Shown here: one piece after another, positions 13,713 to 25,665 of the stretch
How the letters are laid out: every line of letters starts with the position of its first letter
Position numbering within the stretch: the stretch's first letter is position 1
Assembly: GCA_036583965.1 (NCBI GenBank)
Contig: JAZBQD010000027.1
Span: 20,945,001 to 21,009,000, forward strand
Origin: Prunella strophiata
Taxonomy: Eukaryota; Chordata; Aves; Passeriformes; Prunellidae
Direction of reading: 5' to 3'
Length of the DNA: 64,000 nt
Notes under the pieces: model-generated
Databases searched by the model: none
Told to the model about the DNA's origin: nothing
What the model saw: only the letters and a program-made list of their open reading frames with translations
Program-made: the position numbers and the translations under genes

Positions 13713-16700
13713 TCTTGATTTACTGTTCATCAGTTGTGAATTACTGTATTCCAGGTGATCAGACAATTTTAACATTTTTATAGGAAAAAACAGTGCCAGT
13801 CCAAATAAAAAATAACAACCCCTGCAAACTATCAACAAAGTAATTATATTTTTCATGAGAAGGTACCTAAATGCTTCATTCCAAAAATACTTGAATTCAT
13901 TGTGCACTTCTACAAACATTTTAGTGGAAATACTTAAAATTGAAGAATTCCCTCAGCCTTCACTATTTTGAGAAACAGCCAAAATTTTTTCAAATCAGTG
14001 GTATATTTTTTTCTGATATCTGAAGGTTTCCAGAGATGGATCCTTGGATTATTTTTTTAAACCTCTGAAAAGATCACTTTCATTTTTTACTCTACAAGTG
14101 GACACATAAAGGACTAATTACATTTAAATTCTTCCAACAGTTATAAAAGCTGTTATGGCTGAGGAGCTGCCATAAAACAACCACATCTTCACATTTATGC
14201 AGAATTCTCCTTTCTTCAAAGGAACAGGTATGAAACTTCCTACATTGCTCCAAGAAAGATTGCCTAATATCAGCCAAGCATTTTTTTAAACTTAATAAAA
14301 TAAAGGGTTGATTTTAAAAAATCAGCATTTCTCTCGTTCAGTGATTTAGATTTTGCAGTTTAATGAAAGTGCTAAAAGGCAAATTTTATGTGAGGTAGAT
14401 TATCATAGTTTCCAAAAGACCAAAGAGATAGAAATGCTGTAACAATGATATGATGATTGCAAGAAGTGGTGGAATACAATCTAATATAAACACAATCACT
14501 CCAGCAGCTACTAAATCTGCTGGTGATTTCAGTGAGAATTATTTCTTAAAAATCCTAATTTTTTGTTCAATATTAGCACCTCAAACAACTATCATAAGTC
14601 CACTGTCCTCAGCAGGCATCTGTAATTGAGAACAGATATTTACTGCTGCCTACTCATGGTTTAAAATAGGCAGTGGCAAGGCCAGCTTTCTGTGGCTAGA
14701 GACATGAAGTTCTACTGAATCATTAAGTTTATACTGATACATTTTTATTTTTTTTTAATGGAAAGAAAGTTAGAAAACATCTTAATCAGCATATCTCACT
14801 GGGGTTCCTTATTGTTATTAAACATTAAATTAATAATGATAGTTGCCAACACAAGTGCTCCCTGTCTGCCACTAGTGAGCATTATTTAAGAGTTAGAGAT
14901 TTCTGGGCAGTCATTTCCAGCAGATGCAGTCTGTGGGCTGGGCCAGCAGGATCACTTGAGGAGGAGATCAGGCACTGTTGGCTGCACAGCTCAGGTGCCC
15001 AGGCAGCAGCAGAATTCCTGCACTCCATCACCTCTGCCCTCATCCCTGAGCAGGGACAGCCCCTCTCACTGGGAATACACTTTCCTTTTACTGCCAGCTC
15101 AGTACTTGGTTGGAGTGAGAAACCAACAAAATGCCCATTACTTTCTGCCAAGATCGTGACAGATTTTTTTCATGTGCAGCTGTCGGGTTGGAATGAGGCT
15201 GAAACTACCCATTCATTTCCTTTATTTCCCACATTTGAAACCATGATATAGCCCATGGTGCAGACTGTACTTCCAGTGAATACTTGAGACAGATTTTCTT
15301 CATTTAATACTGTAAGTAATTCTGATATTGTATGTCAGGGAGGAAATAAAAAAAAAAATTTGGAGGAGAAAAAGGAAATCATCATACATCTAATAAATAT
15401 AATGCAGTCAGTTTTTCCTTACTTCATGAAAGTAAAATTTTTTTCCAATAGTTACTTTCTACATATAATTGGCTTTGGAACAATAGTAACTAAAAATGCA
15501 AAAATTTCCAATGCAAATTTAAAATGTCATATCTGATTTTTTGCTCAGTCACACAGCTTGCATACCCTCCACTCTTAAAGATGCCTACAGTAGCTTAACT
15601 TTTAAATAATAACACTCAAACATACATTTAGAAACTGTCTTTCACATTTCTTAGCCTTGCTTGCCCAGAATAACTGTCATGAAATATTTTACAGTAGATT
15701 GAAATAGCACATCTTATAGAATACCTACCCCAAAATTCATTTATTATTCTGGTAAATAATGACTCTAATTACAAAATGCAGTTTCCAGACATGGAACTGT
15801 TCTGGAAAAGATTGGTTTATCTAGTCAACTTCTCTATAAATAAAGCCCTTGATGGTAATCACCAAGGACTAGAAATATTTTCACAGGTTGCTGTGAAAGA
15901 ATAACTAGCTGCTAAATGAATCTTCCCAGTGTCTGTTCAAGGGATGATTCATCTGCTCCAATGTACATGTGGAAATGACATCCAACATTCTTGGACTTAG
16001 ACATCTCACCTACCTTTTCAGATAAAGCATTTCAAGTCATCACCATTAAAATAACATTCAAAGATACAAAGAAAGACCTTTATCAAGAAACCTGTAATCT
16101 TGATGGAAATACAGGCCATGAATAAAGGACATGAGTAAAAGCTATTCTCTTTACCAAAGACTGAAAAAAGCATATAACAGAAGCATTAAGTCTAAGGAGC
16201 ATTAACCACATCACCAAGCAGCAGCTGGTCTCAGCTGGGTATGACCCTCAACAACCTCATCTAACTTTAAAGTTGACCCTGCCATGAGCAAACTGTGGAA
16301 ATAAGTGACCTCCAGAAGTCCCTTCTAATATGGGTATAATTATCAGTAATAACCAGTAATAATCACTAGTAATAATACTTAAATTATAATCTCCAGGCAC
16401 TGTAAATATGCTCTTTATTGTTTAGGGTACCCATTAAGAAACTCAGTTCACTGTTATCTAATTTAAAGGGTCAGGGAATTTTTAATTATTTTGCAGTAAG
16501 TCACAACCTTCATTTTAAGTAAGTTTGCTAAAACAAGCACAGATCTATAGCATTTATAGAATTTCTAAGAAATATGTAAATATTACTTTTTTTCTGCCTT
16601 ACAAGGAATGATTTTACTTGGACATGATATTACTCAGAAAAATCATAATCAGGATAAATTATATATTAAATATTATCGGTTATATCAGTTTGATTATGTA

Positions 16701-17564
16701 AAATATCTGATGTGCTATATATGTAGGACCTACAGTTTATGAAATGACAAATTCCAGAGGGTTAGTCCTAAGGCATTACAAAGTTATTTGACACTATTAA
16801 TTTTACCTCTGGTAATACCTAGGCCTTTTCAGTTGAAGACCACTATACATGTGAATTTTTATAACAGGTGTGCTACATTGTACTCAACAACACAAGTAGG
16901 ATATTGGAAGCTCCAGTCTGAAATGTGACCAGTTTTCTGCAACAACTCTGATGCTGCACAATGGCTAAAAGAAAAAAAGGCTTAGGGGACTGCAGGACAA
17001 CATAGTCCATAACGATTGCTTTGCTTTTTTAACATCCTGATTTTTATGTTATGCCTAATGTCCAGTCACTTTAAAATGTTTAGGTCAAGTCTAAGTGTTC
17101 CTAAATCTACCAAACTTTGACAGGGAATTAACTGTGCAATTTGTCAATGAGCAAGGAAGAGGAAGGTGGTCTCTCAGGTGCATGGTAGCAGTGTGTCAGT
17201 GGAGGGGGTGAGGTGAGGGTTACCACAGCACCTCACTAGGTACAGCTCAGAGATACTTTTTGTCATCCACTCTGACTGGAGCACTTGCACTTCCTATGTG
17301 TGGGAATTGGTGGATCTGACCTGTAGAGGCAGGATCATGTCAGTCAATATGTAGACTCTTTGAGAATCTACCAAACTGGTTCTGGTTTTCTTTCTTCTGT
17401 TTTCTTGATTGATAAGGAACAAGCACAAAAATGCAAGAATCTGATGTAATAGTGTGATTAAATTACAACTTGACCCATTCAATTGCAGAAGACTGCCTAA
17501 CAGCAAATGGCACAGTGCAGGTCCCCATCCTTTCCTTTCATTGTTCTCTGTGTGGGAGAACTTT

Positions 17565-17585
17565 AGAATTCTTAAGAAGAATTCT
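17565..17585. repeat. 21-bp inverted repeat, 9-bp arms
   Basis: AGAATTCTT (17565-17573) and AAGAATTCT (17577-17585) are exact reverse complements around AAG. Each arm carries an EcoRI-type GAATTC core. Confidence 0.85.
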
Positions 17586-18471
17586 GTTTGGTTCAGACAA
17601 GACACAACCACTGCAGTACTCAGAGAAGATTATAAAAACATGTTCCAAGTCTAATGTTCAAAGCTAGCCAGATGGAAACAGAGAAACAAGTTTTCTTTCC
17701 TTCCCCAAAATCCCATCCCCTTCACTTTCAGCTCCAAGACCCAGCACCATTCTGCTAAGGGTTGTCATTCCTCAATTCCCTAGCCGCAGAACACATTAAT
17801 CAAAGAAGATGAAGATCTAAAGAGACACAGCTAATTCTATTGCTAACACAAAATGCTTCATGCAAGTAACACATTTTGTAGAACTTATAAGAAATTTAGA
17901 TATTTAGTGTTATGAAAAAAAAAATGAAGTTGTAAAATACATCAGCAGATATATCAGATGATAGGAAATAGATGAAACACAAAAGTGTGAGAGCCAAAGA
18001 AGAGGCCCACTCTACTGGTAAATTTATTTCTTCTGATAACAGATATGTAATTCACTCAGAAGGCCCTGAAACAGGATGTTACAGTAAGATATGTGTCTTT
18101 GGTAAGAAGTCCATATTTGTCTGATACTGTCGTTTTATCTCTGCAGAGCAGATTTAACACAATATGTTCCTGTTTTGTTCCTGATGTTAGAACCATATAT
18201 ATTGGCCTAGCATATCTTCTCATCATGAAAAATTATATTTTAAGCCACAGAAGAAAAATTGTTATGCACAGTATTTTATGTCCATTTGGTGTTTTGGGAA
18301 TCATCAATTGCTTGTTTTCTTGTTCACTGTGGAGTCATGTTCTGTTCTAGTGCAACTTAGACTAGTCCAGTAATAGCTGTGTGTAATCTCTGTCTTTGTC
18401 CATGTGCTTGCCTGTTTAGCACAATATCACAGATGTAAATAACAAAACCTGATTTTTCCTGATGCATGCAG

Positions 18472-18537
18472 ATCCTCCAAAGTTTGATAGGATATGGCCG
18501 AATATTTCTTCTCTTGAGGTTTCTAAACCAAACCAAG
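18472..18537 (+). CDS. NTNG1: NTNG1 alternative linker exon 1 (PPKF...)
   Basis: A 66-nt exon after ATGCAG, ending in CCAAG before GTAGGA. Read as two bases, 21 codons and one base, it encodes PPKFDRIWPNISSLEV followed by SKPNQ. This closely matches the first half of the optional cysteine-free segment ('unknown domain') found between laminin-EGF repeats in some netrin-G1 isoforms. It contains an N-glycosylation sequon (Asn-Ile-Ser) and no cysteine, so it should act as an extended spacer. Joined to the microexon it starts with Asn; joined to the next linker exon its last G makes Val. Length divisible by three and phase 1 at both ends allow clean inclusion or skipping. Its donor departs from GTAAGT at +4, consistent with optional use. 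Confidence 0.92.
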
Positions 18538-20424
18538 GTAGGATGCTGTAAAATTCCTAGTGGTCTAAAGGTACTGAAATTGCTCTCAACGAGTCCCACG
18601 TGGTGGCAAAAGTAGTAACAATGATACTCCAGCTCATTTTTCTCTGGTGCTAAGTAATGCTATCCTGTGAGAAAATAACTATAAAACAAACCTCACCTGA
18701 CAAGGGAGTCTTCCAACACTCAGACTGTGCACATTACTGGGAATAGTAGACATGCAGACTAAAATCTGTGATACACACCCAGGATAGTTTTGGACTTGTT
18801 TAGGTAGCACAGTCTGTATTTGGAGTAAGTTTTGGGATTTTTAAGTGAACAAAGATTGTCACTGTTGTCCTCAAAAGCATTTTTAATGTCTTGTTTCCAC
18901 TTTGTTTTCCCAAGTAAGCTGAGAAGCATTCTCAGCTTTCATGCCATCCACAATACAAGCAAGTTCTCTGCAGGGAAGACCCATGGTTTTCTACAATTTG
19001 AGTGCTACACAAAACATTACTCACACATGACAATTAGCACTGAAAGAAACAAAAATACTTTTTAAGATGACTAATAAAAGTAAGATTCTTTGTTAGTTGA
19101 AGAAGTATTCAGCTATACTTCACATTTCAAAGTGATTGCTCATTATAAAAATAATTTCCTTCTATTCTTATTTACTGCCCTTTCCTCCCCCAAAAGTCCC
19201 TGCAGAAATCTGGCCTGTGGCTTGCTTTCATGTTCAAAGGGTGTCCTTTCTGTGCTATAACACACAGAGGTGGAGGATAAAATTAATGAAAAGGCAATCT
19301 AGAAAATGGCCACTAAACCAAATAAAATGCATTGGGAATTACATGGGAAGGGCTGTAATTAAGTCTATGGATCACAATCACCAAATCAAACATACACCAT
19401 GTGCATGTGAAATCTACCATGTTATACGTGCAAGTTTCCATGTGCCCAACAAAACAGAAAATACTAATTGATCTGTGCTCTGTGTAAGGATTAGAAATGT
19501 ACTCTAGTTTGGATTATTCACCATAGATTTAAAATGAACTATCCCTGATAAAGTAATACCTAGCATTCCAATTTCATTTAGCTCCTATTGTAATTTTCCA
19601 AGTTTTTGCATGTCTTTTTAAACAAACAAAAAACCCCACCCAGACTGATCTCTTTTCCTGTGCTCTCTGTAAGGATTAGCCTACGTAATTCAGAAGAATT
19701 TTGAATTAAAACATTCTCATTTAAATTATACTTAGCATTTCTAATGGATTTCATTGCTTAATTATTCTGTGTGTGATCTAAGACCTAACTTCATTGCAAA
19801 ATATGTTTTGAACAGCATAGAATTATTCAGTGTTTCTTCCCCAAAAATAACAGTTTAAGTAAATTTAGTCTTGATGTTTTGGTAGGGAGCACAAAACACA
19901 AAAAAATTCAAAGCACTTCTATTCAGCTTTTGTGTGTTTGCGGCATATTGTTTTAGTGTTTAACATATAGTGTAGATTAAATATTTCATTTAAGGATAGT
20001 GTATGAAAATAATTATTACAGAAATCTGCCTATATCTAATTATTTTATTGTGGGGTCCAGGTTGATACTAAATGGCCAGAATAAATATGCATTCAAATTC
20101 AATAAAACCCTTTTCAGACCACTCTGGTTACCATACAGTCATTTGTCATGGATTGGGGGAAATTGCCAAATTACCTCTAACACAAAACTGCCAAAGTGCA
20201 TAGATGTGAATTACATTCCCTGTCTTGATCTTGGATGTTACAGCTCAATTAATTCAATAATTGATAGTGTATAACTCATTTTCTGTAACTTTACCCTTTC
20301 CTTACAAAAAAAATAACCCTTGTTAAATTCAAAAGTAAGAGAATAAAGATGTTTAGTTTAATATTTTGATTTGTTCCTATATGATACTTTTTCTAATTTG
20401 CTGTTCATTTTATTACCTATCCAG
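18538..20424 (+). other. NTNG1: short NTNG1 intron between the two linker exons
   Basis: At 1.9 kb, this is the shortest intron of the window. It holds two similar segments (about 19474-19585 and 19659-19765) that look like an old local duplication. No exon was recognised between the two linker exons. The acceptor at the right end is TTTATTACCTATCCAG. Confidence 0.75.
19474..19765. repeat. diverged local duplication, about 110 bp, offset 185 bp
   Basis: TGTGCTCTGTGTAAGGATTA at 19474 recurs at 19659 as TGTGCTCTCTGTAAGGATTA, with one mismatch. About 75-85 bases further on, both copies have a TAC(C/T)TAGCATT motif followed by a TTTCATT stretch at a similar distance. The parts between are strongly diverged, so the event is old, or only the conserved ends reflect shared origin. 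It may be two copies of an unrecognised repeat. Confidence 0.45.
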
Positions 20425-20484
20425 TTGCTCCCAAATTAGCTATGTCAACTGTTTCTTCTGTTCAAGTTGCAAACCACAAGAGAG
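20425..20484 (+). CDS. NTNG1: NTNG1 alternative linker exon 2 (VAPKLA...)
   Basis: A 60-nt exon between CTATCCAG and GTAGGA. With the G from the preceding linker exon it encodes VAPKLAMSTV then SSVQVANHKR, matching the second half of the optional netrin-G1 linker, and its last G is completed by the next exon. Joined to the terminal exon it yields ...NHKR-A-NVCDN..., the junction known in the isoform lacking laminin-EGF 2 and 3; joined to laminin-EGF 2 it yields Asp-Cys. It is rich in Ser, Thr and Val, has no cysteine and ends in a basic His-Lys-Arg. It has the same GTAGGA donor as the exon at 18472, suggesting that the two are regulated together. Confidence 0.93.
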
Positions 20485-21879
20485 GTAGGAATTCTAGGAT
20501 TCATACAGTGATCCCATAGTGCTCTGTGTTGTGAAAACATTGCACTGTATGAATCTGGAATATCTGTGGAGTGTACCCATTAGTTTACTGGTGAGGCATC
20601 TTCATTGAATACAACAGAAGCATTAAGTCACATAAACATAAGCCATACAAAGAAAACTAAACATGCTTCTTAGACAGTTGTTGGTGGCAAATAAAGTGAC
20701 ATGGCATTTATTTTTAAAGGAGTTAAATGTATGAATATGACTATTCAGATCCTTGCCTAGAAAGCGGATGTTTACTAGAGTCTTGTTTTCCTCAATGATA
20801 TGCATAAATTGTAAAAGAGGAAACATAAGCAGATTAGTTGAGGGCAAACAATCCATAAAACATCAATTGTCCATGTCCTCAAGAAGTATCTGTAAATGCC
20901 ATGGAATGTAATGCATTGTTGTGTCTTTTAATGCATTGTAAGTGTGCCTTTTGTCTTCATTTTATTGTAAGTGTGCAAATTCAGAGTGCAGGCATTACAT
21001 TTTGAACTGATGTTCTAGTGTTCTATAAAAATAATGGAATTTTATGAATGTAATAAAGGATGCCAATATTCTTTCTGACTTACAGGCAACCTGTTTCATT
21101 TGCATATCTGTCATTCACAGTCTGAACCCTGAGATCTTTTCATTGTTTTTCCTCATCAATTTATCTGTAAAGAGTATGTATGAAGATGTTTTGTCTTTCT
21201 GCAGCTATTGTGAATATCTCATTATTCATGAAATACATATGAACAAGGAAAAGGGTTATTAAGAAATGTCTGAACTTAGTTTGACCCATTTGATGAGATC
21301 ATGGTAATGAGCCATACTGTTTGTTATGGAAGCAGGTATTTCTAAGGTTACAATGAAATCTCCTTTGTTTGCCTTAGTGTATGGAGGAGGAGTACGGAGT
21401 GACTGGCAAATGAAAAAGAAAAAATAATTTAATGATTTGTGAATGCACTTTTCTTGAAATATGCTTTGTGCTTTTAATTAAAAAGTGACACTGATAGCTG
21501 TCTCATGCAACCTGTCTTAGTTTAGAAATGATGCTACACTTTCTTGTGTGTTTATCATTGTTTCATGTGATGACATTTCATGTTTTAATGGTTGTAGCTG
21601 AAGCTTCAGCTGAACTTCATCCCTACAATAACAGTATGTTATTTCAAAGATGTAAGTGTATAGCATTAGAATGGGGGGAAAGTGTTCAATTTATAGAAAC
21701 AAAACAATTAGATTATCAACTTCATGAGCCTGCTTCAGTGGGTAATTTTATCATGCTTTCTGCAACAGAATCAAGACTGCTTCAGTAAAATTGCATTGGA
21801 AAATAGTCAGGCAGGCTCAGAGAGTCAATGCTTCTGTGAGTTTGCAAAGGATTTGACAGTTCCTGAATCAGCTAAAAAC

Positions 21880-22130
21880 TAATGATCACATCTAACATGG
21901 CAATCCCTTTTTCCTTCACATTAAACCTATCTAGCTGTCATTACCTCTTCTCTGAGATTTTTAGTTTCTGAACCATTCACTCCTTATTGTTATTCAACTT
22001 ATCTGTGTCTTTTCTGACATGTGATACTCAGAACTGAAAGCAGCATTTTCTAACACTGTGAGAAGCTCATGTCATTTCACAATGGTTGGTAAACCATGTG
22101 CAGCCTGATTTTGATCGGTTTCCCCCATCT
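21880..22130 (-). mobile_element. degraded CR1/L3-type LINE 3' fragment
   Basis: The sequence around TCTCTGAGATTTTTAGTTTC through TTTTCTGACATGTGATACTC and CAGAACTGAAAGCAG follows the layout of the reverse-complemented 3' part of old CR1/L3 elements (the 'Ctgaac...cccagaactggacacag' region). It is strongly diverged and truncated. Assigned by eye. Confidence 0.4.
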
Positions 22131-24339
22131 CCTTCAGTGTTTGCATGACTTTGCCAGTGCGTGACAGTGCTTTAGGCTGCTAGCCAGAGCTGTGTGCCTG
22201 AGGACCCTAAGCTGTGCTTCTGACAGGTCTAACAAGCAGAATACTTTCTGGTTAAGGTGAGCCACATGATGTGCTGGAAGGGCCATACAGCACTGACAGC
22301 TCCCCAGCTGGCACAGTGCTGAGTGCAATTCTGTGAGCTGTGTCTGAGTGGCTTAGGCTAGCACCTCATGTAGCCAGTAGAAAAAGGAATTCCATTTCGA
22401 TCATAGGAGGACTTTTTACATAGCTTATTTTTGTAAGCACAGAGGGATGTAAATATGATTCACTGACCAGGCCAACAGCAAAAAATTACTGCACTAACAA
22501 AAAATGTGGTGGAGAGGCAGGGGAGAAGCAAATAATATCACAAAATTGATTTAATCGTTACTTGCCATTTCTTTTTTGTTTTTTCCTTTTGCCATTGCTA
22601 ATGTTTGACCAGATGTTGGACTGTTTTTGAGTTAACTGTGGTTTTTTTCTACACCACGTAGTATTTACTAGTCTGACCAAGACTACTAGAGCACTCCTGT
22701 ACCTTAGCATTAGTTAACTTTGAGACAAAGACTTTGTTTCACACAGCACAGTTGTTACAAAAGAGCAATACCCATAGAAATGTAACCAAGTTTAAAAACT
22801 GGTCTCTTTGTTTACCTTAAGTATTGATGACCCACCTTTGAACTTGAGCAGTCCTCCTGCATGTGCATACATCCAAGTGCTTCATAATTATTAGAGGTTT
22901 CTTCACTCCAAATCATAACTTGGAGCAGGCCTTGTGTTACAGAGTGAATTGCTTAATGTGCAGCTTTTGTTTTTGTGCTGTTGTTATGGCTAATTATGTG
23001 TAGTAGTAATATAATTGAAGGTTGTATTGCAGTTTCAGAGTGGAAGTAGTGCAGTCATTCATTCATGAACTATTTTCAGTTTCTTTCTGCTGCCTTAAAT
23101 ACAAAAGATAATGTAGCATAGTCAGCTTTTCTTTATAGTATATAGGCAAATTATTTCCTCTAATTCACCTGGAATATGAAAATAGCAACAAGTCTGACCA
23201 ACATACCAATACAGTGTTATCTCACCAAAACAAATTCTCTGTTCGGTAGCAGAAGACAGGTCCTTTGTCAGACAGAAAGACTGACAGCCTTGCTTCTGAA
23301 TCTTGGATTCAGGAAGATCAGATTGCTTATCACTAGTCAGTCTTTCTTACTATAAAAATCAAACACATAAACATAATCACACCAATTTTCCATTACTCCT
23401 GTTTGCTAGTGCTATTTTCCACTTTTAGATCTCATCTGTTCCACACAGGCAGTTTTCACTTGAGCAAGATGGATATACTTGGGGAGAAATGCTGCAGGGT
23501 GGCTGGCTGAGATGCTGAATCAGACTGACCAGCTGCAAAACACAACAAACTTAACATTTTTTTCCTCCCTACTCAATTGTGTCAAGTGGTAACATACTGA
23601 GACTGATACACCAAATGTTTTCCTGTACTCCAGCAGTTACTGGCATCAAAATTATCAGATTAGCACAAACCACAAAACACTGGTTTAGCAGAATAACATT
23701 GAAGAGAACAAGAAATTTATGTTAACTAAATGCGTATATGTAAAATGGATTAATGTTTTCTGGCAGCAGAAAGGCAGCTCTCAAGATTGAAACATATGTT
23801 GTGCTAAGTGTCTAAAAAAAAATTAATCCATTTACGGTTCAATCTATTTATGGTCCAGTGCATCAGACAAAAGCCAAAGAAATATTCATGTATTGGGAGT
23901 GCAGAGCATACTCAGAAACACGTACTGCAACTGTTGTTTCTTTACAAAAATACAGACATCAAATACTGTATGTGATGCCCTACTCCACCAGTCAGGAAGA
24001 TGATCAGGTGCCCCAGCATAATCAGGAGCATAGCAGAGGAAAGGCAGCACAGGGGACTTGGCCTTTGTCATACATGGAAACATTTTACACCCTCTGCTAC
24101 AGCTTTATCTAATTACCAGATAACTTCAAGACCTCAAAGCCCTTCCAAGTCACTGCATCCAGGGCTCCATTATTGCAGGAAACATAATTTATTCTACCTG
24201 TTAATAAATGACAGCTGTGAAGATCAGTGTGTTTTGCCACAAATGGAAACTGTTTGAGAACCTCACTTCCCTAATGCCTAGATACCATCTTTTAATTTCC
24301 AGCTGAAATTTCCCAGTAGCCAGTTAACACCCATTTGTT

Positions 24340-24640
24340 CTTGTGCCGGTATTGTCCATTGGGATGGCAGGAGACTTAGCTCCTTGCTGTATTTATACAA
24401 GAAGGTGATACCTTCTATCATCAGTTTCCCATACTAAACAAGCCACATTTTCCTAGTCTTCACTTTTTAAATAGACTCAACTTCTTTTATCATCCTAGTA
24501 ACCTTTCCTGCATTCATTCTGGGCTCATAATCCCAAGAGTTGAGCTTACACAAGTGTTCTACACAAAGCAGAGTTGTGTCTTCTATAATGTTATTGATAC
24601 ATTTCTGATTTTTTCTTTGTTCTGCATAAAGCCAAGTATT
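24340..24640 (-). mobile_element. degraded CR1/L3-type LINE 3' fragment
   Basis: The stretch with CTAGTAACCTTTCCTGCATTC, TTCTGGGCTCATAATCCC and a later CAGAGTTGTGTCTTC resembles the reverse complement of the CR1/L3 3' region. No open frame or target-site duplication is visible. Limits are approximate. Confidence 0.4.
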
Positions 24641-25497
24641 GCTTGTGATTAAAGACTAAAGGGCACTAGCATTCTATATTTAATGAAGGGGTTTTTTTAA
24701 GTGGCTGTCATGCCAACTTCATTTCAGATGGCTGCAGTAAGTATGCTTTCTAGTCAGTACACATTTCAGAATTTTCATAATCTTTTCTAGCCCAACTGTT
24801 TTTCATCTCAGAGAACAAAATCTGGTTAATGCTTACCTCAAAAGTACAGTTGATGTAGTTCTCCAATAACTGTCTTCCTTCCTTTTCTTCACTGTTAATC
24901 GTTTTAGGAGGTGTTGGCCAAAATTGTCAAACTAGAGATTTGTTTGGCCATGAAATAAAACACTCTGGTTTTCAAGGTGCCTACCGGTTATAGCACCCCA
25001 AGTTCAATAGCATTTTTGAATACTCTCCATTTCTGTCAGAAAATAAATATTATTTTACTTACTGTTGTGGATTTAATTATAATTAAGTTTGACAATTTTG
25101 TCCACTGACTTTAACATTGTTAATACGAGGAGGTTTTTCCCAGGTCTTGATTTATACTCATCTCAAATGTGAAAAAATACGTGCATTTCTCTCAGTGGAA
25201 ACTGAACCTCCAGTAACCCTGAAAGGTTTACAACTGCAAATGCTTCAGTTCCATCAGGTCTGCCAACAACAGCCAGCCTCCGACGTCATGCCATGGTTGT
25301 CGGGTCACGCTAACCTGCCTGAAACCAGCTCCACTTCCATTGCAGATAAACATCTGCTGCTCTCCATGTTACATTGATTAACATGTATGTGCCATTCATT
25401 CATACTTCTGCTCATGGTTCATTTTTACTAAGCATGTAATGTGCTATTACTCTGCTGCTGTATACACTTTGTATACATTTCTGTTCTTCCTTGAAAG

Positions 25498-25665
25498 ACT
25501 GTGAATGCTTCGGGCACTCCAACCGGTGCAGTTACATCGAGCTGCTCAATACGGTCATTTGCGTGAGCTGTAAGCACAACACTAGAGGTCAGCACTGCGA
25601 GTTATGCAGGCTGGGCTACTTCAGAAATGCTTCTGCAGAGCTGGACGATGAAAATGTGTGCATAG
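25498..25665 (+). CDS. NTNG1: NTNG1 laminin-EGF repeat 2 exon
   Basis: A 168-nt exon (two bases, 55 codons, one base), starting after GAAAG and ending in ATAG before GTCAGT. It encodes a complete laminin-type EGF module of eight cysteines: CEC, RC, IC, VSC, HC, LC and VC in the order [12 protein letters not shown] ... [18 protein letters not shown] ... ENVCI. FRNAS supplies an N-glycosylation sequon. The sequence is almost residue-for-residue that of mammalian netrin-G1, with conservative changes such as Glu for Asp in SYIELL. The module lengthens the stalk between the ligand-binding laminin N-terminal domain and the membrane. The exon is symmetric (phase 1/1) and optional in known isoforms. 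Its first residue is Asn after the microexon or Asp after a linker exon. Upstream in-frame codons from 25491 are intronic. Confidence 0.97.

Larger units (their letters stand above)
8882..18471 (+). other. NTNG1: NTNG1 intron between microexon and first linker exon
   Basis: About 9.6 kb of AT-rich sequence. It contains an A tract (13697-13712), a moderately GC-rich CpG-poor patch (about 14930-15090) and a short exact inverted repeat (17565-17585). No exon, RNA gene or well-preserved transposon was recognised. The acceptor before 18472 (TTTTTCCTGATGCATGCAG) has an interrupted pyrimidine tract, as expected for an optional exon. Confidence 0.75.
20485..25497 (+). other. NTNG1: NTNG1 intron before laminin-EGF 2
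   Basis: 5 kb of AT-rich intron. It contains two decayed antisense CR1/L3-like fragments (about 21880-22130 and 24340-24640). No further exon was recognised. The acceptor at its end is unusual: the pyrimidine run is followed by TTGAAAG, putting purines next to the AG and suggesting a weak, regulated site. Confidence 0.75.
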
